The position numbers and the translations under genes were made by a program. Shown piece after piece: positions 17,877 to 27,281 of a stretch of DNA of 64,000 nucleotides (within the stretch, counting starts at the first letter, position 1; every line of letters starts with the position of its first letter). Source of the DNA: Pseudoduganella aquatica (GTDB taxonomy: Bacteria > Pseudomonadota > Gammaproteobacteria > Burkholderiales > Burkholderiaceae_D); the NCBI RefSeq assembly GCF_009857595.1, contig NZ_WWCU01000034.1, forward strand, positions 1 through 64,000, in the 5' to 3' direction. Under the pieces are notes generated by a model. That model saw only the letters and a program-made list of their open reading frames with translations, was not told the origin of the DNA and did no database searches.

Positions 17877-19751
17877 ATGAGCACGCACGCCCCACCCGAA
17901 CCCATCCTAATCCTGATCAACGGCTGTTTCCACACGGTCGATAAATCCCAGCCGCAAGCCAGCGCTGTCGCCATCCAGGGCGGCAAGTTCCTGGCCGTGG
18001 GCGACGCCGACGAGGTGATGCGCCACCGCACGCCCACCAGCCAGGTGATCGACCTGAACGGCCGCAGCGTGGTGCCCGGCCTGAACGACTCCCACCTGCA
18101 CCTGATACGCGGCGGCCTGAACTACAACCTGGAACTGCGCTGGGAAGGCGTGCCCTCGCTGGCCGACGCCCTGCGCATGCTCAAGGAACAGGCGCTGCGC
18201 ACGCCCAGCCCGCAATGGGTGCGCGTGGTGGGCGGCTGGAACGAATTCCAGTTCGCCGAGAAGCGCATGCCCACGCTGGACGAGATCAACGCCGCCGCGC
18301 CGGACACGCCGGTGTTCGTGCTGCACCTGTACGACCGCGCCCTGCTCAACCGCGCCGCGCTGCGCGTGGTGGGCTACGACAAGGACACGCCGAATCCGCC
18401 CGGCGGCGAGATCCAGCGCGATGCCTCAGGCAACCCCACCGGCATGCTGATCGCCCGCCCCAACGCCATGATCCTGTATGCCACGCTGGCCAAGGGCCCC
18501 AAGCTGCCGCTGGACCTGCAGATCAACTCCACGCGCCAGTTCATGCGCGAGCTGAACCGCCTGGGCGTGACCTCCGCCATCGACGCCGGCGGCGGCTTCC
18601 AGAACTACCCCGAGGACTACTCGGTGGTGGACCAGCTGGCGCGCGACGACCAGCTTACCATCCGCATCGCCTACAACCTGTTCACGCAGAACAAGGGCAA
18701 GGAGCTGGAAGACTTCGAAAAGTGGACCGACATGGTCACGCCCGGCCAGGGCACGGACTTCTACCGCCACAACGGCGCCGGCGAAATGCTGGTGTTCTCC
18801 GCCGCCGACTTCGAAGACTTCCTCGAGCCGCGCCCGGACCTGAACCCGGACATGGAAGCGGAGCTGGAAAAAGTCGTGCGCCACCTGGTCGGCAAGCGCT
18901 GGCCCTTCCGCCTGCACGCCACCTACGACGAATCGATCTCGCGCATGCTGGACGTGTTCGAGAAGGTTAACCGCGACATCCCCTTCGGCGACCTGCACTG
19001 GATGTTCGACCACGCCGAAACCATCAGCCCGCGCAATATCGAGCGCGTGAAGGCGCTCAACGGCGGCATCGCCATCCAGCACCGCATGGCCTTCCAGGGC
19101 GAATACTTCGTGGAGCGCTACGGCGCGGAAGCGGCCAAGGCCACCCCGCCCATCAAGCGCATGCTGGAGACCGGCGTGCCGGTGGGCGCCGGCACCGACG
19201 CCACCCGGGTGGCCAGCTACAACCCGTGGACCGCGCTGTACTGGCTGGTGTCCGGCCGCACCGTGGGCGGCATGCGCCTGTACGACGCCGGCGCCAAGCT
19301 CTCGCGCGACACCGCCATGGAACTGTGGACGGCCGGCAGCGCCTGGTTCTCCAGCGAGCAGGGCAAGAAAGGCCGCATCAAGGAAGGCATGCTGGCCGAC
19401 CTGGCGGTGCTCTCGGCCGACTTCTTCACGGTGGACGAAGAAGCCATCAAATCGATCGAATCGGTGCTCACCATCGTGGGCGGCAAAGTGGTCTACGGCC
19501 AGGCCGAATTCACGCCGCTGGCGCCGCCCGCCATACCGGTGCTGCCGGACTGGTCGCCGGTGTCCTCCACGCCCGGCCACTGGCGCCGCGCCGCGCCGGC
19601 GCCGGCCGCGCAGGCCGCGCTGCCGCACCAATGCCAGGGACCATGCGGCGTGCACGCCCACTCGCACGACCGCGCGCGCCGCTCCCCGGTGCCGGTGTCG
19701 GACTTCAGCGGCTTCTGGGGCGCGCTGGGCTGCAGCTGCTTCGCATTCTGA
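17877..19751 (+). CDS. YtcJ-like amidohydrolase (amidohydrolase family 3) with His/Cys-rich tail
   Basis: A 624-residue metal-dependent hydrolase. It shows the DSHLHL metal motif near residue 65, an FRLHATYDESI strand near 340, the FDHAETI segment and the late GAGTDATRVASYNPW motif, as in the YtcJ/AepA group. The last 45 residues are unusual: an extension with several His and Cys (HQCQGPCGVHAHSHD ... LGCSCF) beyond the normal end of the fold. GGAG precedes the ATG. It is followed after 11 bases by two XapX genes, so the three are probably cotranscribed. The substrate is unknown. Confidence 0.88.
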   Translation: MSTHAPPEPILILINGCFHTVDKSQPQASAVAIQGGKFLAVGDADEVMRHRTPTSQVIDLNGRSVVPGLNDSHLHLIRGGLNYNLELRWEGVPSLADALRMLKEQALRTPSPQWVRVVGGWNEFQFAEKRMPTLDEINAAAPDTPVFVLHLYDRALLNRAALRVVGYDKDTPNPPGGEIQRDASGNPTGMLIARPNAMILYATLAKGPKLPLDLQINSTRQFMRELNRLGVTSAIDAGGGFQNYPEDYSVVDQLARDDQLTIRIAYNLFTQNKGKELEDFEKWTDMVTPGQGTDFYRHNGAGEMLVFSAADFEDFLEPRPDLNPDMEAELEKVVRHLVGKRWPFRLHATYDESISRMLDVFEKVNRDIPFGDLHWMFDHAETISPRNIERVKALNGGIAIQHRMAFQGEYFVERYGAEAAKATPPIKRMLETGVPVGAGTDATRVASYNPWTALYWLVSGRTVGGMRLYDAGAKLSRDTAMELWTAGSAWFSSEQGKKGRIKEGMLADLAVLSADFFTVDEEAIKSIESVLTIVGGKVVYGQAEFTPLAPPAIPVLPDWSPVSSTPGHWRRAAPAPAAQAALPHQCQGPCGVHAHSHDRARRSPVPVSDFSGFWGALGCSCFAF

Positions 19752-19762
19752 CGGAGGACGCC

Positions 19763-19999
19763 ATGAACTACACCAAAATCGTACTGGGCCTGGTCCTGTC
19801 CTTCGTCGTGGGCGCCGGATGCAAGCTGTTCGGCATCCCGGCCGCCTCGCCGCCGGTGCTCAGCGGCGCGCTGCTGGTCTTCGCCATGAGCAGCGGCTAC
19901 TGGCTGGTGGACCGCTACCTGTGCCGGGAAGCGGCGCAGAACAAAAAGCACTGCGGCGGCCACGCGCTCGAACGCAAGCCAGACGAGGCCTCACTATGA
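19763..19999 (+). CDS. XapX/DUF1427 small membrane protein, first copy
   Basis: A 78-residue protein with two membrane segments (KIVLGLVLSFVVGAGCKLFG and LSGALLVFAMSSGYWLV) around the XapX signature FGIPAASPPV. A soluble tail with two Cys and His (RYLCREAAQNKKHCGGH) follows. GGAGG precedes the ATG. Its stop overlaps the next start as ATGA. XapX proteins often accompany amidohydrolase genes; their role is unknown, with a pore or membrane partner as a guess. Confidence 0.85.
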   Translation: MNYTKIVLGLVLSFVVGAGCKLFGIPAASPPVLSGALLVFAMSSGYWLVDRYLCREAAQNKKHCGGHALERKPDEASL

Positions 20000-20148
20000 G
20001 CGCGCTGCTGATAGGCGCCCTGCTGGGCCTGGCCGTGGGCGGCGTCTGCCGCTGGTTCGACATCCCCTCCCCCTCGCCGCCGACGCCGGTCGGCGCCCTG
20101 CTGGTGGTCGCCATGACCGCCGGCTACGTCACCGCCGGCCTGCTTTAA
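19996..20148 (+). CDS. XapX/DUF1427 small membrane protein, second copy
   Basis: A 50-residue XapX protein: two membrane helices around FDIPSPSPPTPVGALLVV. It is the minimal form of the domain, without the tail of the preceding copy. The ATG overlaps the upstream stop (ATGA), implying coupled translation and perhaps a hetero-oligomer. Its stop overlaps the stop of the convergent EAL gene by four bases. Confidence 0.85.
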   Translation: MSALLIGALLGLAVGGVCRWFDIPSPSPPTPVGALLVVAMTAGYVTAGLL

Positions 20149-22013
20149 GACTGCAGCAGCGCGCGCAGTTCCGGGATGGTGAGCGGGGCGGCGCCGGAGC
20201 CGCGCGCGCGCAGGGCGGCCAGGATGGCGACGATCTCCTCCGAGGTGCGGGCCGCGCTGAAGTACCAGCCCTGCACCCGCGTGGCGCCGCGCTCGGCCAG
20301 CCAGGCCAGATCGGCCTCGTGCTCCAGCCCTTCGCACAGCAGCTCGGCGCTGAACAGCTCGGCGATCCCCTGGATCAGCCGGAACAGCCCCGCCACCCGC
20401 TCGCTGCCCGCCACGCCGTGCACGAACTGGCGGTCCACCTTGAGGCGGTCGAAGGGGAAACTGTTGATGGCGTCCAGATTCGAGTAGCCTGTGCCGAAGT
20501 CGTCCACCGCAATGCGCACGCCCAGCGCGCGCAGCTGCGCCACCCGCGGCGACACCAGCTCCAGCGTCTCGAGCAGCTGGCTTTCCGTCACCTCGAATTC
20601 CAGCAGCTCGCCGCGTATGCGGTAGGTATGCAGCAGCCGCTTCAGGTCGCCGAGCAGGTCGGCATGCAGCAGCGAGCGGCGCGAAAAATTCAGCGACACC
20701 GGCACCACCGGCAGCCCCGCGTCCAGCCAGGAGCGCATGTCGCGGCACACCTGGGTCAGCACGCGCAGGTCGATGTCGTAGATCTTGTCGGTGCTTTCGG
20801 CCAGCGGGATAAAGCTGCCCGGCGCCACCAGGCCGCGCGACGGATGCCGCCAGCGCACCAGCGCCTCCATGCCGATCAGCCGTCCCTGCGCATAGTCCAC
20901 CTGCGGCTGGTAGTGCGCCACCAGTTCGCCGTGCTGGGCGGTGGCGCCCGCCGCCGGCGCCGTGTCGAGCGCGCCCTGCAGCTCGAACACCATGTGCGAG
21001 CGCGCCAGCAATTCAAAGCCGTATTCCTTGACCGTGGTGCGCAGCATGGCGCTGCTGATGGACGAGGCCGCCGTCTCGGCCGCGTCCAGCAGGCTGGCGG
21101 CCGAGCCCAGGTAGGGCGTGTCGTGGTGCTCCACGCCGATGCGCGCGTGCAGCGCCTGGGTGCCGCCCGGCTCCAGCGTGAACGGCGCGCTCAGTTCGTT
21201 CTTCAGCCGCTCCAGGCTGACCGCCTGCGCGGCCCGGTCGCCGAACAGCGCGAAGGCGAATTTGTCGCCGCCCAGGTGGCCCACCAGGTTGCTGGCCCCG
21301 GCCCATTCGGTGAGCCGCTCGCCGACGATGCGCAGGGCCTGGTTGCCGGCGTTGCGGCCGAACACTTCATTGAGCTGGCGGAAGCCGATCAGGTCGATAT
21401 AGCCGGCCATCACGTGCGGCAGCCGGGTCTGCTCCAGGCCCAGCTGCAAATGGTGCAGGAAAACGTTGCGGTTGGACATGCCGGTGATGTCGTTGCAGTA
21501 GCGCAGTTCCAGCGTATCGACCACCAGCCGCGCCATGCCCTTGAGCAGCATGGCCTGGTCGGGCGAGAAGCTGCCGGCCTCGCGCCGCATCACCCACAGC
21601 GTGCCCAGCAGGTAGCCGCGCGCGCCCGACAGCGGCACGGCGGCGTAGTGGCGGTAGTGCGGCGCATGGGTCACCAGCGGGTTGGTGCGGAAGCGCGGAT
21701 CGCTGCTGGCGTCGGCGACCTCGAACCAGTCGCCCTCGGCGCCCACGGCCCAGGTGCAGAAGGACCCGGAGCGCGGCACGTGGCGCTCCTCCATGCCGAC
21801 GCGGGACGGCAGCCAGATCTGCGACTGGTAGACGATGCTGATGCCGCCGATGTCCGCGCCCACCGAGCGGATCGCCAGTTCGGTGATGTAGTCGAGGTTG
21901 GGGTCGCTGCGGTCCTGCGTCATGGCATAGCGCGACACCTCGGCCAGGCGGCGCTGCTCGGTCTCCCCATCCAGGCAGGACGGTGGCAGCTCTTCCAGGG
22001 TGCTGACATCCAT
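20145..22013 (-). CDS. GAF-GGDEF(degenerate)-EAL protein, probable cyclic-di-GMP phosphodiesterase
   Basis: A 622-residue soluble protein: GAF about 30-165, GGDEF-like about 180-330, EAL about 345-605. The cyclase motif is changed to GGDKF (248-252), losing the acidic residue needed for catalysis, so it is probably inactive as a cyclase. The EAL motif (EALVRW at 383) and DDFGTGYSNLD are intact, so net phosphodiesterase activity is expected. The start at 22013 is supported by a very strong AAGGAGGAG; the ORF extends to 22049 without such support. It follows the small membrane protein gene on the same strand by 46 bases. Confidence 0.92.
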   Translation of the reverse strand: MDVSTLEELPPSCLDGETEQRRLAEVSRYAMTQDRSDPNLDYITELAIRSVGADIGGISIVYQSQIWLPSRVGMEERHVPRSGSFCTWAVGAEGDWFEVADASSDPRFRTNPLVTHAPHYRHYAAVPLSGARGYLLGTLWVMRREAGSFSPDQAMLLKGMARLVVDTLELRYCNDITGMSNRNVFLHHLQLGLEQTRLPHVMAGYIDLIGFRQLNEVFGRNAGNQALRIVGERLTEWAGASNLVGHLGGDKFAFALFGDRAAQAVSLERLKNELSAPFTLEPGGTQALHARIGVEHHDTPYLGSAASLLDAAETAASSISSAMLRTTVKEYGFELLARSHMVFELQGALDTAPAAGATAQHGELVAHYQPQVDYAQGRLIGMEALVRWRHPSRGLVAPGSFIPLAESTDKIYDIDLRVLTQVCRDMRSWLDAGLPVVPVSLNFSRRSLLHADLLGDLKRLLHTYRIRGELLEFEVTESQLLETLELVSPRVAQLRALGVRIAVDDFGTGYSNLDAINSFPFDRLKVDRQFVHGVAGSERVAGLFRLIQGIAELFSAELLCEGLEHEADLAWLAERGATRVQGWYFSAARTSEEIVAILAALRARGSGAAPLTIPELRALLQS

Positions 22014-22059
22014 GCTTACTCTCCTCCTTGCGAACAAGCATGGTGACACAAAAATGTAG

Positions 22060-22542
22060 TTATTGCATTTTTTTGAGCCGCCTCACCTGCAGCGTTGCGC
22101 CAATGAGAAAAAGCAGGAACAGGACGCCGGACGCCATCTTCAGCCATTCGGCTTCCGGGCTGTCCGCCAGGGGCTTACCAACCGGCAGGCGCACCGAGGA
22201 TTCCGTCATGGCGGGGATCAGGTGGAAGAAAAAGGTGAGCGAATACGACACCGTCATGACGGCGGCGGCCTTGGCGCCGAACAGGCTGCCGCGCGCGGCC
22301 AGCCAGGCCAGGCCCAGCACCAGCAGGGTGATCACGCCCAGCGCGTGCGGCTTGCCGAAACCGCCGTGCTGGAAGATGCCGAAACCGGTCAGGCAGGTCA
22401 GCACCGTGGTCCAGATATAGACCCGGCCCACGGCGTTGGCGGGGTTGATGCCCTTGTCGCGGAAAAAGGCCAGCAGCCCCGCAGCCAGCGCAACGAGGCT
22501 GATGGCGGTGTGGATGGCGCCGAGTGGAGTAAGTCCAAGCAT
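22060..22542 (-). CDS. Small four-TM membrane protein (DUF2306-like)
   Basis: A 160-residue inner-membrane protein with four predicted helices and conserved-looking His residues (AIHTAISL, FQHGGFGKPHAL, FFHLIP). The pattern recalls DUF2306-type membrane proteins, but I am not certain of the family. AAGGAAAG lies before the ATG at 22542; the longer frame to 22584 has no such site. Function unknown. Confidence 0.75.
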   Translation of the reverse strand: MLGLTPLGAIHTAISLVALAAGLLAFFRDKGINPANAVGRVYIWTTVLTCLTGFGIFQHGGFGKPHALGVITLLVLGLAWLAARGSLFGAKAAAVMTVSYSLTFFFHLIPAMTESSVRLPVGKPLADSPEAEWLKMASGVLFLLFLIGATLQVRRLKKMQ

Positions 22543-22727
22543 GATGTCTTTCCTTAGCGTGAAAAGTTGAGGGCTTGCTGCCATTCAATGCTAATCCTCA
22601 AGCGCCCAGCCGTCCTATCGCCAAAGGCAGGGATGGACGCACCAAAACGGCGCAAGCTGCGTGTGCGTGCGGCGCGCCGCCGGCCGCGCGGCGCCGATAG
22701 AATGGCGCGATATCGAGGGAGGCTGCC

Positions 22728-23915
22728 ATGCGATCGTCTGCGATGAAACTGCTGGTTCTGTCTTGCGCCCTGGCGGGCCTGGCCGCGTGCGGCGGCGGCA
22801 GCGGGGGCATGAGCGTCACCGCGCCGCCAGCCGCGCTGCAGCTGGCCTTGCAGCCGGTGGCGAGCGGCCTCTCGCAGCCGCTGTACCTGACCGCGCCGGC
22901 CGGCGACAGCCGGCTGTTCATCGTCGAGCGTCCCGGCCGCATCCGCGTGTTTGCCAACGGCGCGCTGCTGGCCACGCCCTTCCTCGACATCAGCAGCCAG
23001 ACCACCAGCGCCGGCGAACGCGGCCTGCTGTCCATGGCCTTCCATCCGCAGTACGCGCAGAACGGCAGCTTCTTCATCTACTACACGGACAGCAACGGCG
23101 ATATCGCCGTGGACCGCATGAAGGTCTCCGACACCAACGCCAACCTGGCCGACCCGGCCACCGCCGGGCGCGTCATCACCATCCCCCACCGCGAGTTCAG
23201 CAACCACAACGGCGGCCAGCTGGCCTTCGGCGCGGACGGCTATCTCTACATCGGCACCGGCGACGGCGGCGGCGCCGGCGATCCGCTGCGCAACGGCCAG
23301 AACCTCAATTCGCTGCTGGGGAAAATCCTGCGCCTGGACGTGGGCATCGTGGTGCCGGGCCAGACTTACGGCATCCCTTCCGGCAATCCCTACGCGGGCC
23401 AGGCCGGATGGCGCGGCGAGATCTGGGCCGCCGGCCTGCGCAACCCGTGGCGCTTCTCCTTCGACCGCGGCGACGGCCTGCTCTACATCGCGGACGTGGG
23501 CCAGGACCAGCGCGAGGAGGTGGACGTGGCGCCCGCCACGCAAGCTGGCCTGAACTACGGCTGGAACATCATGGAGGGCACGGCCTGCTACAACGCCGCC
23601 AGCTGCAACCAGGCCGGGCTGACCCTGCCGGTGTTCGAGTACCAGCACGGCGCCAACGACGTGAACGGCTGCTCCATCACCGGCGGCTATGTGTACCGGG
23701 GCGCGGCCATCCCCGAACTGGCGGGCACGTATTTCTACTCGGACTATTGCAAGGGCTATCTGAAGAGTTTCGCCTATCGCAACGGGGCGGTCAGCGGGGC
23801 GCAGGAGTGGGCGGTGGACAACCCCGGCAATGTGCTGTCCTTCGGCCAGGACGCGCAGGGCGAGCTGTATCTGTTGGCCGGCAGCGGCCAGGTGTTCCGC
23901 ATCGTGCGCCGCTGA
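22728..23915 (+). CDS. PQQ-type glucose/sorbosone dehydrogenase-like lipoprotein
   Basis: A 395-residue lipoprotein with lipobox LAAC near residue 21, so membrane-anchored on the periplasmic side. The body is a six-bladed beta-propeller of the GSDH family: RLFIVERPGRIRVF, AGERGLLSMAFHP, the NHNGGQLAFGADGYLYIGTGDGGGAGD segment with the conserved NHNGG, then WRFSFDRGDGLLYIADVGQD and a Tyr-rich end. The family oxidises aldose sugars with PQQ, passing electrons to quinones. GAGGGAGG stands before the ATG at 22728. A second ATG at 22743 lacks this. Sugar specificity cannot be read from sequence. Confidence 0.9.
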   Translation: MRSSAMKLLVLSCALAGLAACGGGSGGMSVTAPPAALQLALQPVASGLSQPLYLTAPAGDSRLFIVERPGRIRVFANGALLATPFLDISSQTTSAGERGLLSMAFHPQYAQNGSFFIYYTDSNGDIAVDRMKVSDTNANLADPATAGRVITIPHREFSNHNGGQLAFGADGYLYIGTGDGGGAGDPLRNGQNLNSLLGKILRLDVGIVVPGQTYGIPSGNPYAGQAGWRGEIWAAGLRNPWRFSFDRGDGLLYIADVGQDQREEVDVAPATQAGLNYGWNIMEGTACYNAASCNQAGLTLPVFEYQHGANDVNGCSITGGYVYRGAAIPELAGTYFYSDYCKGYLKSFAYRNGAVSGAQEWAVDNPGNVLSFGQDAQGELYLLAGSGQVFRIVRR

Positions 23916-23964
23916 ACGCGATAGAATGGCGGCATCGCAACCCGCCCATTCCGCTGATACCGCC

Positions 23965-24408
23965 ATGGCACGTTTGAAACTTGAATTCCCGGAAGACCAG
24001 TTCTATTTTTCCACCCAGCTGACCGTGCGCGTCACCGACATCAACGGGGCCAACCACCTGGCCAACGATTCGATGATCTCCATGATTTCGGAGGCCCGCG
24101 CGCGCTTCCTGTTCGAGTTCGGCGTGCGGGAAACGGAGGCGGACGGCACCGGCATTATCGTCACCGACCTGGCCACCACCTACAAGGCCGAGGGCCATGC
24201 GCGCGACCATTTGCTGTTCGAGGTGGGGGTGATGGACTTTAACAAATACGGCGGCGACATCACCTTCCGCATCACGCGCCCGCAGGACCAGGCGCTGGTG
24301 GCGATGGCCAAGTCGGGCTTTGTCTTCTTCAACTACAAGCGCAGCCAGGTGGTGCCCATGCCGGAGGATTTCCTGGCGAAATTCCCCCGGGTGAACTGGC
24401 TGGACTAA
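23965..24408 (+). CDS. Acyl-CoA thioesterase, hotdog fold
   Basis: A 147-residue hotdog-fold protein related to 4-hydroxybenzoyl-CoA thioesterases: STQLTVRVTDINGANHLANDSMISMISEARARFLFEFG is the conserved N-terminal segment, with Asp at the site that activates water in this family, followed by AEGHARDHLLFEVGVMDF. It would hydrolyse acyl-CoA. The ATG at 23926 is also in frame, but similarity begins at 23965; neither has a clear ribosome site. A TAGAAT -10-like box is at 23924-23929. Substrate unknown. Confidence 0.82.
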   Translation: MARLKLEFPEDQFYFSTQLTVRVTDINGANHLANDSMISMISEARARFLFEFGVRETEADGTGIIVTDLATTYKAEGHARDHLLFEVGVMDFNKYGGDITFRITRPQDQALVAMAKSGFVFFNYKRSQVVPMPEDFLAKFPRVNWLD

Positions 24409-24411
24409 GGC

Positions 24412-24930
24412 CTAGCCGCGCGAAGGCCGCGCGCCGCGCACTTTCACGTCGAAGGTCTTGCTGAACCAGTTGTCCAGCATCTGCTTTTCATAGCGCAGCT
24501 CGTCGTTGGCGGTGGACAGGCGCGCGTTCTCGAGATAGTTCATATCGGACAGCCGGGCGTCGCCGCTGCGCAGCACCTTGCCGCCTTCCTCCAGGCTGTA
24601 GTGCAGCTCCATGCGGGGCCAGTCCGCCATGCCGCGCATGATGCGGATGTCGTTCGCGCTGCGGCGGCTGTAGTCGATGCGGCCGGCCAGGTCGATGTCG
24701 GTCACGGTCACTTTGAGTTCCTGCCCGGGAGGCAGGAGTTTGCCCAGCTCGGCGAAATGCTTGCTGAGGCTGTCGAGCACGCGCTCGCGCTCCACCGGCG
24801 AGAACGGCATGTCGGCGAATTTCTGCGCGTCGGTGTAGGTCACCGTGGCGCCGGCCACGGCGGCGGCGCTGGCCATGGCGGCGATGCCGGCCAGCGCCAG
24901 CGCGGCTACGGGGTTGCGAAGTGCACGCAT
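24412..24930 (-). CDS. Exported DUF3016 protein
   Basis: About 172 residues with signal peptide (MRALRNPVAALALAGIAAMASAAAVAGA). The motifs VTYTDAQKFADMP, LPPGQELKVTVTDIDLAG and a C-terminal LDNWFSKTF are those of DUF3016, a periplasmic family of unknown function common in Gram-negative bacteria. AAAGGAT precedes the ATG at 24930. It is convergent with the thioesterase gene with almost no gap. Confidence 0.87.
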   Translation of the reverse strand: MRALRNPVAALALAGIAAMASAAAVAGATVTYTDAQKFADMPFSPVERERVLDSLSKHFAELGKLLPPGQELKVTVTDIDLAGRIDYSRRSANDIRIMRGMADWPRMELHYSLEEGGKVLRSGDARLSDMNYLENARLSTANDELRYEKQMLDNWFSKTFDVKVRGARPSRG

Positions 24931-25031
24931 GATGATCCTTTCAGCATAAAGATGGCGGATCATCCTAATATACCCCCGTTTGCCGTGCCTTGTGCTGCGC
25001 TGAAACGCTTTCTTACCAATTCCCCCGGCGA

Positions 25032-27281
25032 TCAGCTGCCGATGCGGCCGCCGTCATTCTTGGTGATGACGATGGTGGCCGAGCGCGGACGCTTGCCCGC
25101 GCCGTAGCCTATGCTGGACGGCCACTGGCTGGTGTACTTGCTCGGGTCGGCAATATTGGCCTGGCTGGTGGTTTCGCCCGGGTGCTGGATGTTGACGAAC
25201 AGCGCCTTGCCGTCCGGCGTTTCGCAGATACCGGTCAGTTCGCAGTCCACCGGGCCGACCAGGAAGCGCTTCAGCGTGTCGGCGGTCGGGGTCTTGCCGA
25301 CAAAGGTGTCCACCGCCAAGGTGCCGGTGCCGGTGGTCGGGTAGGTCAGCGTGACTTTCTTGCCGTCGCCCACCTGGCCCGGCAGCGCGGCCAGCATCAT
25401 GCAGTTGGTGACGTCGGTGTAGGCGCCGTCGTCGGTCTGGATCCAGCAGATGCCGGTGGACGGGCTGAAGGCCAGGCCGTCCGGGCTGGAGAAGTCCTGG
25501 TCGGCGGTCAGGCTGGACAGGTTGACCTTGCCCGCGTCGGCGCCGCTTTCCGCGCCGAACAGGTAGACGTCCCAGCTGAAGGACAGCGCGGTGGAGCCGG
25601 CCAGCGCTTCCTTGATGCGCAGGATGTGGCCGTTCGGGTTGCCGCTCTGCGCGGTCGTGCCCTTCATGTCGGTGTAGGCGCGCGGGTTGGGGCCGTCCGG
25701 GGCCAGCGCGGACGAGCCGCTCGGGGTCGGGGTGCGGTTGCTGTTATTGGTCAGCGAGAAATACACTTCGCCGTTGGCCGGGTTGACCGAGCACCATTCC
25801 GGACGGTCCATCTTGGTGGCGCCGACCGCGTCGCCAGCCAGGCGGGCGTTGATCAGCACGTCGGCCTGGTCGGCGAACTTGTAGCCGGTGTAGGCGGCGA
25901 TCAGCGGGTTGGTGATGCTCAGCTCGATCCAGCTGCCGGAACCGTCGGCGCCGAACTTGGCCACGTACAGCTTGCCCGAGTCCAGGTATTTGTCGCCCAC
26001 GGCCAGCACGTCGGCCAGGGCCGCGTCGCCCGGGTTCCAGGCTTGGGTGGAGACGAATTTGTAGATGTACTCGTTGCGCGAGTCGTCGCCCATGTAGACG
26101 GCCAGCGGCTGGCCGGCCACCACTTTGCCGAAGGCGGCGCTTTCGTGCGCGTAACGGCCCAGCGCGGTGCGCTTCTTGACGGCCTTGGCCTTGTTGTACG
26201 GATCGGCTTCCACGATGTAGCCCATGCCGTTCATCTCGTTGCGGTAGTCGTCGCTGCCGTCCACCGACGCGCCCAGCTTGCTGTTGTTCCAGCGCGCGTA
26301 TTTGTCGTCGGCGCCGCCGCTTTCCCAGCCGTGGCGCGATGCCGCGCCCTGGCTGCGGCCGTAGCGGTTCAGCGCAGCGACGCTCTTGTCGTTGCCGCGC
26401 GCGGCATTGTCGGCGGCGCCGCGCACAAAGTAGCCGGACCAGTTTTCTTCGCCGGAGACGAAGCTGCCCCACGGGGTCTTGCCGGTGCCGCAGTTGTTCA
26501 GGGTGCCGCGCGTTTTGCTGGCGTCCTTGGAGTACTTGGTCACCAGCAGCGCGTTGCCGCGCGCCGGGCCGGAGATTTCGCATTCGGTCAGGCAGGTGAC
26601 GCGGCGGTTGAAGGCCGAATCCTTGACGTATTCCCATTTGCCGCCGGTCTTGCGCACTTCAACCATGGACAGGCCGTGCAGCGCGGTTTCGCGGTCGATC
26701 TCGGCGGCCGGGCGCGGCAGGGTGTTGCTGCCGCCGTTGGCGTGGATGAAGAAGGACGACAGCTGCTGGTTGGTGGTCGCTTCGTGGTTGACGGCCAGGA
26801 TGCCGCGCTCGACGGCGCTGGTGGACGCCTTGCCGTCGGCGCTCAGGCCGAAGAACTCCATGCCGTCGTGGTGGTCGCCGGCGCGGTTTTCGAAGTCGGC
26901 GTCGCTGCCGTCATTCTTGAAGGCGGTGGCGGTGGCGGTCAGCGGGTCGCCCAGCGCGTACAGCACGGTGGCGGTGTAGCCTGCCGGCACGGTAACCAGG
27001 TCGGCCAGGCTCTTCGGCACGGCGCTGAAGCTGAGCAGCTTTTCGGCCGGGGGCGGCGGCACCACAGGGTCCGGCACGGCAGGCGAATTGATGTCGCCGC
27101 CGCATGCGGTCAGGCCCATGGAGCCGAGCACCACGGTGGCAGCGCCGGCGGCGCCGCCGCGCAGCAGGTTGCGGCGGCTGATGCGCTGTTCCAGCACGGC
27201 GCTGAAGTGTTCGTTCGGGGTATCGTTGTAGCCGATATCGTCTGGGTCGATGGAGGCTGGCACGCGGTCTTTGCTGTTCAT
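25032..27281 (-). CDS. phoX: PhoX-family alkaline phosphatase, Tat-exported
   Basis: A 749-residue protein of the PhoX/DUF839 family. The N terminus carries a twin-arginine signal (ISRRNLLRGGAAGAA) after a 30-residue leader, so it is exported folded. PhoX features include the AGDHHDGMEFFGL segment, GILAVNHEAT, WGSFVSGEENWSGYF and PDGLAFSPSTGICWIQTDD. The enzyme releases phosphate from organic esters in the periplasm with a calcium-iron centre. A Cys after the signal (LTACGG) may even be lipid-modified. It stands alone; the upstream region holds several TTGTC dyads that could bind a regulator. Confidence 0.92.
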   Translation of the reverse strand: MNSKDRVPASIDPDDIGYNDTPNEHFSAVLEQRISRRNLLRGGAAGAATVVLGSMGLTACGGDINSPAVPDPVVPPPPAEKLLSFSAVPKSLADLVTVPAGYTATVLYALGDPLTATATAFKNDGSDADFENRAGDHHDGMEFFGLSADGKASTSAVERGILAVNHEATTNQQLSSFFIHANGGSNTLPRPAAEIDRETALHGLSMVEVRKTGGKWEYVKDSAFNRRVTCLTECEISGPARGNALLVTKYSKDASKTRGTLNNCGTGKTPWGSFVSGEENWSGYFVRGAADNAARGNDKSVAALNRYGRSQGAASRHGWESGGADDKYARWNNSKLGASVDGSDDYRNEMNGMGYIVEADPYNKAKAVKKRTALGRYAHESAAFGKVVAGQPLAVYMGDDSRNEYIYKFVSTQAWNPGDAALADVLAVGDKYLDSGKLYVAKFGADGSGSWIELSITNPLIAAYTGYKFADQADVLINARLAGDAVGATKMDRPEWCSVNPANGEVYFSLTNNSNRTPTPSGSSALAPDGPNPRAYTDMKGTTAQSGNPNGHILRIKEALAGSTALSFSWDVYLFGAESGADAGKVNLSSLTADQDFSSPDGLAFSPSTGICWIQTDDGAYTDVTNCMMLAALPGQVGDGKKVTLTYPTTGTGTLAVDTFVGKTPTADTLKRFLVGPVDCELTGICETPDGKALFVNIQHPGETTSQANIADPSKYTSQWPSSIGYGAGKRPRSATIVITKNDGGRIGS

